From NCBI GenBank assembly GCA_027596035.1, contig JADGJA010000497.1, positions 1 to 16,906 on the forward strand: 16,906 bases of DNA. Reading direction: 5' to 3'. This document shows, piece by piece, positions 10,780 through 16,906 of this stretch (position 1 is its first letter; every line of letters begins with the position of its first letter). The DNA is from Thoreauomyces humboldtii. Its lineage: Eukaryota > Chytridiomycota > Chytridiomycetes > Spizellomycetales > Powellomycetaceae. The notes under the pieces are model-generated. The model saw only the letters and a list, made by a program, of their open reading frames with translations. It did no database searches and was not told where the DNA came from. Made by a program: the position numbers and the translations under genes.

Positions 10780-11244
10780 AGAATTGGTTATAAGGAAGGC
10801 CCTCCAACTCACTTATAACCCGTAGCAAAACGTTTCGACAAACGCTAGAATGGATTACCAAGGACCCAAATGTGTAATCTGCTCTTTCTGTTTTAGATTT
10901 CTCTACTCTATATGATGGAGGTCGATCGTCACGGGGCAATGGAGAGGATCTCGTGCGGGGACGTGGGGAATAGTCACTGTCTGGGAGGCTTTGGGCAAAA
11001 TCCTCCATGGGTTGCACGCCGGACGAATAGTACGATAGCAAACAGAGTCTCCGGCAATTTAGCAGAGACATTGTAATAACGCGGTATAGGAGCTATAGGT
11101 GAGAGCCGAGGACAAACGACCAGCGTCCATAGCTGAGGGTGAGGGAGAAGACTAAGTGTAGGAATAAAAAAAAATTGGCAGACGAGACTTGATGGGAGGG
11201 TAGGAGAGGAAGCTGGGTACGATCAACGAGCGGGGGGTCGATCG
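10780..11244. other. Region between the ATPase 3' end and the tRNA
   Basis: This holds the ATPase 3' UTR and terminator plus the tRNA 5' flank. A run of nine A at 11166-11174 (T-run on the minus strand) is the only marked feature. The open frame across 10757-11071 overlaps the tRNA and has no family sequence, so I do not call a gene. Confidence 0.55.
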
Positions 11245-14200
11245 TCACGTACCCATGGAAGCCTCATGTCTCATATCATCTCGAACGAGCTTCCAGAGCT
11301 TGCCTTTTGCGATCCACCTCGCCCTCGTGGCCCTCCTCCTCTCGATGCTCTTGTCCATCGCCGTGGCGTCGGCCCCGGCGGCGCGGGTCCCCCGGGCGAG
11401 TCGGGCGAGGTGGACGTGCTTGAGAAGGGCAGCGAGTCGCGGGCAGAAATACTGCTCGAGGAGGTAGGTGACGAGGACGTCGAGGAGACCGGTCAGAAAG
11501 AGCGTGATCCTTGCCGGTGCGGGGAGATCGAGGAGGTCGAGGAGGTCGAGGAGGTAAGGAGTAGGACGGAGGGTGAGGAGCGTGATAAAAGCGGAGAGAA
11601 CGACGATGGTCGTGAGGAAGGGCACTACAGGGTGGATAGAGTGAGACACAGATAGCACGAGCAAAAGGGCACGAAAAGCTACTTACCGTTTCGCCACATG
11701 CTCTCCCTGTACGGTGGTCCTACGCAGAAGGCAACAGCGACGGCTAGGTATTGGAAGCAACTGACCAAGAACACAGCGGTGTTCTCGTAACTTTTGAACA
11801 GTCGCTCGCTAAAATGTCCCTTCGGTGGCTGATAAAAGTCCTGATGCCGAATCCAGATGAAAGCACACAATTGGAAACCAGCTTGCAGCACGACCTGCGA
11901 GACGAGGCTGGTAAGCACCTTGCGGGAGACAAGGCTCGCCGTGGGTCGCTTCCGGTAGATCTTAGAATGAGCGCCGCTGCGACCCATGAAAACTGCGATA
12001 GGGATGATGAGAGCCAGGTCGATGAAGAGAAACTGGAAGTCGCCGAGGTTGCCGGCCAAGGAGTACAGGAGGGAGACGCTCGTGAACTGGATCAGCGAAT
12101 AGAGTGCCATATACTTGAAGCACGAGAACGAGGTGACTAGAGCAGCGCGGCCCTCTCGGATCACACGAAGAATGCAGTCGAGGTCCGTAGAGCGAGACGT
12201 GAATGGAGCAGCGACCGAGGCTTCCGCCTCGGATAAAGAGAGACCAACATCCGCAGCCTTGAGGGCCCCGCAGTCGTTCGCTCCATCGCCGCAGAATCCG
12301 ACACAGTGACCAAGCTCCTGGAAATTCTCTACCAAGAAGTGCTTTTGGTCGGGCGACATGCGAGCATAAATCTGTCCCTTTACAAGCATCTACATGCCAA
12401 AGAGAAAGAGTAAAGGATCAGCTTGAGACGTATACTAGGCAGTCTCACGCGATAATCCGTACCCGGTTGAAGCTGTCATCGGAGGCAAACTCAAGCATCC
12501 ACTGGAAGACATCACCGGTAACAGCGAGGTGGTATTCTCCCACACGAGCCGCAGCAGAATCAATATCGGCTACGAAGGCCTCCCCGCTGTCACTACGAGT
12601 AGAGCTTGCTCCATCTTGCGTCTCATCGTATAACGGAACGGCTCCGTCTGCAGGAGGATCATCGTGTCGAGAGAAAGTCGGTGATGGAGGTGTAACAGGC
12701 TGCGCAAAACGTGGAAAGGTGTGAGAAAGGCTGTAAAGCCATGGATCATAGGCACCGTCAGACGTACCAATAGGGTTTCAGGATCCAGCATGGCACCGCT
12801 TCCGTCGACATCCTCCCAGACAAGCTTGGCGTCCTCGCTGGACGGAGGCGCTCCCGGCAGAAAATGAGGTACAAAGGTTCTCTGTGCCGGATCCACGAGC
12901 CCGCACTCCCTCGACACCGAGATAGCCGTGAGGACGTTGTCACCGGTACACATGACCTCTCTGACCCTCGCGCGACGCAGCGCGTTCACGACGACGGCGG
13001 TCCCTGGCTTGAGCTTGTTCTCGAAGACGATGAATCCGAGGAACTCGAGGTCGGATTCCACCGCATCCCGCTTCATACGGAGGACCTTGCTGTTGCTGAG
13101 TCCTTCCAGACGACGCCAGGCGCACGCGATGACACGGTAGCCGTGATGGGCATAGTCGTTCAGCTGTTGGTCATAGTCTGGTGGCAGAGATCCCGGCACG
13201 CAGATGGCGCGCATGATTTCGGGAGCGCCCTTAACGAAGACCTCAAAATCCCTATCGGCAGGTAGACGCGCGACGAACTCCCCTACAGGACTGGTGGGAC
13301 TGGTAGGGTCGGAGTTGTTCGTAGGAGGCGCTCGATCCTTGTTGCTGTAGCGCGACCTTCGCACGATGACCGACATGCGACGGAGGTTGCTGAGAAACTC
13401 GAAGGACTTTATGACTTCAAGCTCCGTGTAATGCTTGTTGGCGGGCTTGTCGCCCCATGCTGCTCGTTCATACTCCACGAGGTCAGGCGGTCGAACTACC
13501 ACCGAAGGCTTGACTTCTGGCGCTTTGCGAGTCGCTGGCGCCGTTGGAAGAGACAAGCCGGCAGTAGGTACTGGTTTAGCTATCTGGATACTAGACTCGT
13601 CGATGTGCCATCCAGTGAACTCAAACATCTTCAGATCCATAGGATCGCCGATGAGCTGATCGTTGACCACCTTGATGGAATGGCATGTAGCCATGGCACA
13701 AACTATTAAAGGGTATGGGAAGTCGGGCTCGGACCCGTTGGGATGCCCGGCGGTTACCCCGAGCGAGACCGAGAGTCCCGACATGGCACGCTGCAGGATG
13801 TCGGGAGCAGAACGCTCGGGCGCGTCTCTGCCGTCCGGTGTGTAAACATCGGGGCTGGTCCTCCCATTGACGGGCGAGTGTAGCGCACCTCTAGGAATCA
13901 CTTCGGGGACACCGCGATACAGCGCCGAGAAGCGCAACGGAGCGTCGACGACTGGCGACGAAATAAAAGGGGTTGCGTCCGCCACTACAGTACTGGGGAC
14001 CGTGAACCGGAAACCGAGAACGTCGAGGCCTTCTTCCGTGAGGGTACCCGTCTTATCGAACGCGATCAAATCCAGCTTTCCACACATGTTGACGCGAGGT
14101 GGACTCGTGCAATAAATATCCGTTTTTTTCAAGCGACCAATGGCAAAGCTTGTTCCGATGGCCATTGTGGCGGGAAGAGCAGGTGGGACGACGATGGTAA

Positions 14201-16028
14201 TGAGATCCAAAGCCCGAATGAGAATGAGGGTGGGAGCTACACCCATGACGATGAAGTTGTAAAAGGATCCAAGGAACCCGAATCCAGCTATCCCGGCCAG
14301 CACGCCGATGAACCGGAACGAGTCGCGGTAGAACTTGAACGTGTTTGGCTTCGGAAACATCATGGAGCGAACCAAGCTTCCTTTTGTCGTGTTGAACCCA
14401 GTGCGGACGGCCAGTGCCAGCGCTCCTGGTTCAAGCGCGCCAGCCGGTCCGCCGTTGTTGCCGTTCGGAGTGGTACTGCCGGACCTCGTGCCTCCTCCGC
14501 GAACGCGAATAATCTTGGTTCCGGCAAAGAGGAAAAACTTGGACATTCGGCTACTGCTGGCAGGATCCTCCTCCCAGATGTCCATGGTCCGCAGCTCAAC
14601 ATCCTTGATCGGAGTCTTCGAGACGGGTACGCTCTCGCCCGTGAGCATGCTCTCGTTGACGATGCAGTCACCGGCGAGAAGCACTCCGTCGCAGGGGAAG
14701 ACTTGCAGCATACCCGGGGTCACCTCGTACACGTCGCCTGGCACGATATCATCCGACTTCATGGTCTGCCATCGAGCGTGACGGAACACCCTCACATCGC
14801 AGCTGAATCGTGATAGTTCGCGCATTCGACGCATGGTTTCCTTTGTTTCGAGGAGTGTAGCAATCGCGGATGTTGTAGAAATGAGGAAGATGCAGATAGC
14901 GTAGTAGTAGTAATCATCGAGACACCAGAGGATGATGCTGGCAACTTGGAACACGTAGAATGGGTTGAAGACCTCGTCCATCAAGAGACGGAACACCGGC
15001 TTCTCGGCAATGATGACAGCATTGTCTCCAAAAACTTCCCTGCGCTGCGAAACTAGCCGTTCGTCCAGCAAGCCGCTAGAGGCCTTATCAACGGACGTCC
15101 AACGGTGGTCTCGCCAGTACGAGTTCTGGTCGAACTGGCCGACCGCAGGGTTGAAGATGAAGCGCATGTATCGGTACTCGAAGGACACGAGAAGGGGCAG
15201 ATCTCTGGCATTCGGATCGTCGCTGCTATGACCGCTAGATTTTGGCACACCGGCTCGTTGGAAGACATCGGCGATCGTGCCCTGGAAGGAGGAACGATGC
15301 ACAGGCACAACCTCGATCTGGTTGTACTGATTTGTGACGGCCACGATGGTGGCCTCGTAAAGAGGACACTTGATGGTCGTCAACGCGAGTTCCCACCGCG
15401 GAATCCAGCGACACAAGAGCCAGACGATTCCACCTGTCAGCACACACAGCAGTTTGTATGCGAAGCGACCCGTAGATGACCATCGGTAGCCCGAGATCAA
15501 TATGCGGACGTCCTCGTCCACCTCGTACTCCTGGTCGTGCAGGGAGGTGGGTTCGGGCTCGTGTACATCCACGCCCGAAAGCACCGCGTACCCTCCGTTC
15601 GAGGCGCTTCCCGGCGTTGGTTGACGGAGCGGGGTATCGGGTCGAGCGGAGCGACTGGCCAAGGCCGCTGCTCGTTGCGGAAGACGTGCAGCGGCTTTCC
15701 CACGCAAGCCTGCAGCGGCCTTTCCGCCTTTGACAATCTCCTCTTCCTCTTCTTCCTCCTCCTCCTCGTCGTCATCCTCCTCTTCTACGTCCGGTTCCTC
15801 GGCTATGCCTGGCTGACGGGCGGCATCGCCGTCGGCAACATCGGCGAGTGTTTGTTCCGCGTCGCCGAGATCCGGGACGGAGGAGGATGCCACGAAGCTC
15901 CCGTAGAGGAGCGTGTCGGGGTCGGGAGGGAACTCGTTGGAGCGTGAGGGGGTGATGAGGGCATCGGACTCCTTGTACGAGTTTGACGTGCCTGACCGCG
16001 AGCTGCGGCGGTCCGGGATGGGGCGCAT
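11245..16028 (-). CDS. YPK9: P5B-type ATPase (Ypk9/ATP13A2 family)
   Basis: P5B ATPases are vacuolar or late endosomal pumps. Animal ATP13A2 exports polyamines, and yeast Ypk9 protects against Mn and other metals. Exons (minus): 16028-12768, 12699-12463, 12389-11687 and 11624-11245; about 1526 aa. Introns are 68, 73 and 62 nt, with junctions in phase (for example DDSFNR|MLVKGQIYARMSP and RESMWRN|VPFLTT). Seen in order: an acidic run (about 77-97) followed by a Lys/Arg/Ala-rich run (100-129); a short N-terminal membrane hairpin (KLLCVLTGGIVWLLCRWIP); TGES 463-466; the P5B signature PPALPA 615-620; phosphorylated D658 in DKTGTLTEEGLDVLG; KGAPE; TGDN 1028-1031; GDGANDC from 1200. A membrane domain follows, ending with a basic tail (WIAKGKLWKLVRDDM) like that of Ypk9. 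All catalytic motifs are intact. The frame remains open upstream of ATG 16028 to a TGA at about 16177 without another ATG, so a 5' exon adding residues is possible. Confidence 0.95.
11526..11552 (-). repeat. Three-copy 9-bp tandem repeat in the ATPase gene
   Basis: The units are GATCGAGGA, GGTCGAGGA and GGTCGAGGA on the plus strand, followed by another GGT. On the coding strand they give YLLDLLDLLDLP. The repeat lies between the last two predicted membrane segments, where Ypk9 has a non-repetitive loop. Confidence 0.9.
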
Positions 16029-16629
16029 AGCCACGCCTTCTGACGTGTCGGGTTCTAGTTGACTGCTGGTGGATTGGGGATCTATGCTGGGCAGATTCGC
16101 GGATTGGATAGTATTCGATCGAGGTCGCTCGCCGACGGAGCCAAGACTGCGAACGTGAGCGTCCTCAGGAGGACAGTGTCAGTCTCAATAGAAGCGGATG
16201 TACCTGGAAGAGACACGTTCATCAGTCCCCAAAGGAAAGCAGCGACGGGAAGCTTCAGCAAGCCATCCTACACGTCAACGACGAAGCGACGACCCACCCA
16301 AAGCAAAGAGAAAAAGGTGTAGCAGGCAAGCTGAGCGACGATGTGACCCTTGGACACGAAACCACTCTCGCTATCGCATGGAAGGAAGGCAATGACTCTG
16401 GACTGTCTCTGTGCGTCCTGCGGGGGACGAGCGCGGGAAGAGGGGACGCAAGGGGGTGAACACACAGGCAGGTTGAACAAGAAAACGGGAATGAGATCAT
16501 AAGGAGGATTCCGCCAATCAATCAGCAAACTCCCCAAGATAAAAGGTGTCCCTATCTGCAATTGACAACGGAGAGCACCAGAGGAAGAGACAGAGCAGAA
16601 GCCCCCCCAGATGCAGCCTACGATCAACG
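16029..16629. promoter_or_regulatory. Divergent promoter region between the P5B ATPase and the right-edge gene
   Basis: About 600 bp serve two diverging genes. On the minus strand the ATPase frame is open back to about 16177. Further up lie short upstream reading frames (ATG CGA TAG; ATG GCT TGC TGA; and one of about 46 codons starting MNVSLPG). A possible 5' UTR intron could run from a GTGGGT donor to a TCTCTTCCAG acceptor. None of these is proven. No TATA box was recognised. Confidence 0.45.
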
Positions 16630-16906
16630 ATGGAGGTTGCTGATACCGTCGCTTCGCTGCCTGCCCCGTCCTCAGCATCCCAAGAGCAGCAGGAAACGGT
16701 GGAGGAGGAGGAAGAAGCAGGATCCGACCCATCTTCTCCCGCGTCTCCTAGCCAACAAGAACAAGCACCGCAACGATCGGCCGCAGAACTCGCTCGCGCA
16801 GAGAACGAGAACCTGCTGCAAGCCCTGTTGCGCGTCGATAAGGTCGGTCCGTGACGTGCCTTCCTCTTCGCGTCAGGTCACAGTTCCTCACCCCCCCTTC
16901 CTTCCC
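16630..16906 (+). CDS. Start of an unrecognised gene (right-truncated)
   Basis: The gene is not recognised. An ATG at 16630 opens a frame of 71 codons to a possible donor (AAG|GTCGGT) at 16842/16843. Unspliced, it would stop at TGA 16852-16854 as a 74-residue protein. The residues are Ser/Pro/Gln-rich with a Glu run (TVEEEEEAG). They end in SAAELARAENENLLQALLRVDK, which looks like the start of an amphipathic or coiled-coil helix cut by an intron. That helical end argues for a spliced first exon rather than a 74-residue protein. The donor is not a strong match to the GTRNGN type used elsewhere in the window, so the exon end is uncertain. It diverges from the P5B ATPase. Confidence 0.45.

Noticed and set aside
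10757..11071. Minus-strand open frame of 104 codons
   Set aside because: It overlaps the 5' part of the tRNA gene and has no homology that I recognise or coding features.
11245..11260. Possible further intron donor (GTACGT) at the end of the ATPase
   Set aside because: The GGT ACG TGA ending gives a C-terminus of the same kind and place as yeast Ypk9 (basic helix, then stop), so another exon is not needed.
16268..16732. Minus-strand open frame of 154 codons in the divergent promoter
   Set aside because: It overlaps the start of the plus-strand right-edge gene and the ATPase 5' region. Its sequence is low-complexity and matches no family.

Overview
The window is a gene-dense piece of a fungal nuclear genome, most likely a basidiomycete with a compact genome. 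The coding regions carry many short spliceosomal introns. Most are 59-97 nt with GTRNGN donors, and several show CTAAC or CTGAC-like branch sites. Intergenic gaps are only about 70-600 bp, the coding DNA is GC-rich, and the protein set is plainly fungal. I cannot place it to class with confidence. I see no transposon, CRISPR array or bacterial-type operon.

Layout from left to right. (1) 1-217, +: probable 3' end of an unrecognised gene behind a CCT repeat. (2) 613-1606, -: the C-terminal half of the MCM-binding protein (MCMBP/ETG1/Mcb1 family), whose N-terminal half is absent. (3) 1978-3300, +: CAF40/RCD1/CNOT9, a CCR4-NOT subunit of 365 aa in four exons, with two long polyglutamine tracts. 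(4) 3898-6076, -: an NDR/LATS-family AGC kinase (Cbk1/Orb6/Ukc1 type), 507 aa in six exons. (5) 6512-10355, -: an anoctamin/TMEM16 (Ist2-like) membrane protein, about 1109 aa in eight exons. (6) 10706-10779, -: tRNA-Asn(GTT). (7) 11245-16028, -: a P5B-type ATPase (Ypk9/ATP13A2 family), about 1526 aa in four exons. (8) 16630 to the right edge, +: the start of an unrecognised gene divergent from the ATPase.

For CAF40, the kinase and the ATPase, every exon junction I propose keeps phase and restores conserved family sequence, so those models are strong. The anoctamin model is equally strong from its second intron on, but intron 1 is a choice between two overlapping open frames.

The genes are not an operon or a cluster with an obvious joint task. 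They serve replication (MCMBP), mRNA turnover (CAF40), morphogenesis signalling (NDR kinase), ER-plasma membrane contact or lipid scrambling (anoctamin) and endolysosomal/vacuolar transport (P5B ATPase).

The observations I rate highest are the missing 5' half of MCMBP against the CAF40 promoter, the loss of most canonical Ca2+-site acidic residues in the anoctamin with its acidic Cys-Cys terminus, the polyQ tracts of CAF40, the 384-nt kinase intron, the T3:T70 mismatch in the tRNA acceptor stem, and an in-frame 9-bp tandem repeat in the ATPase. I found no clearly new multi-gene system.
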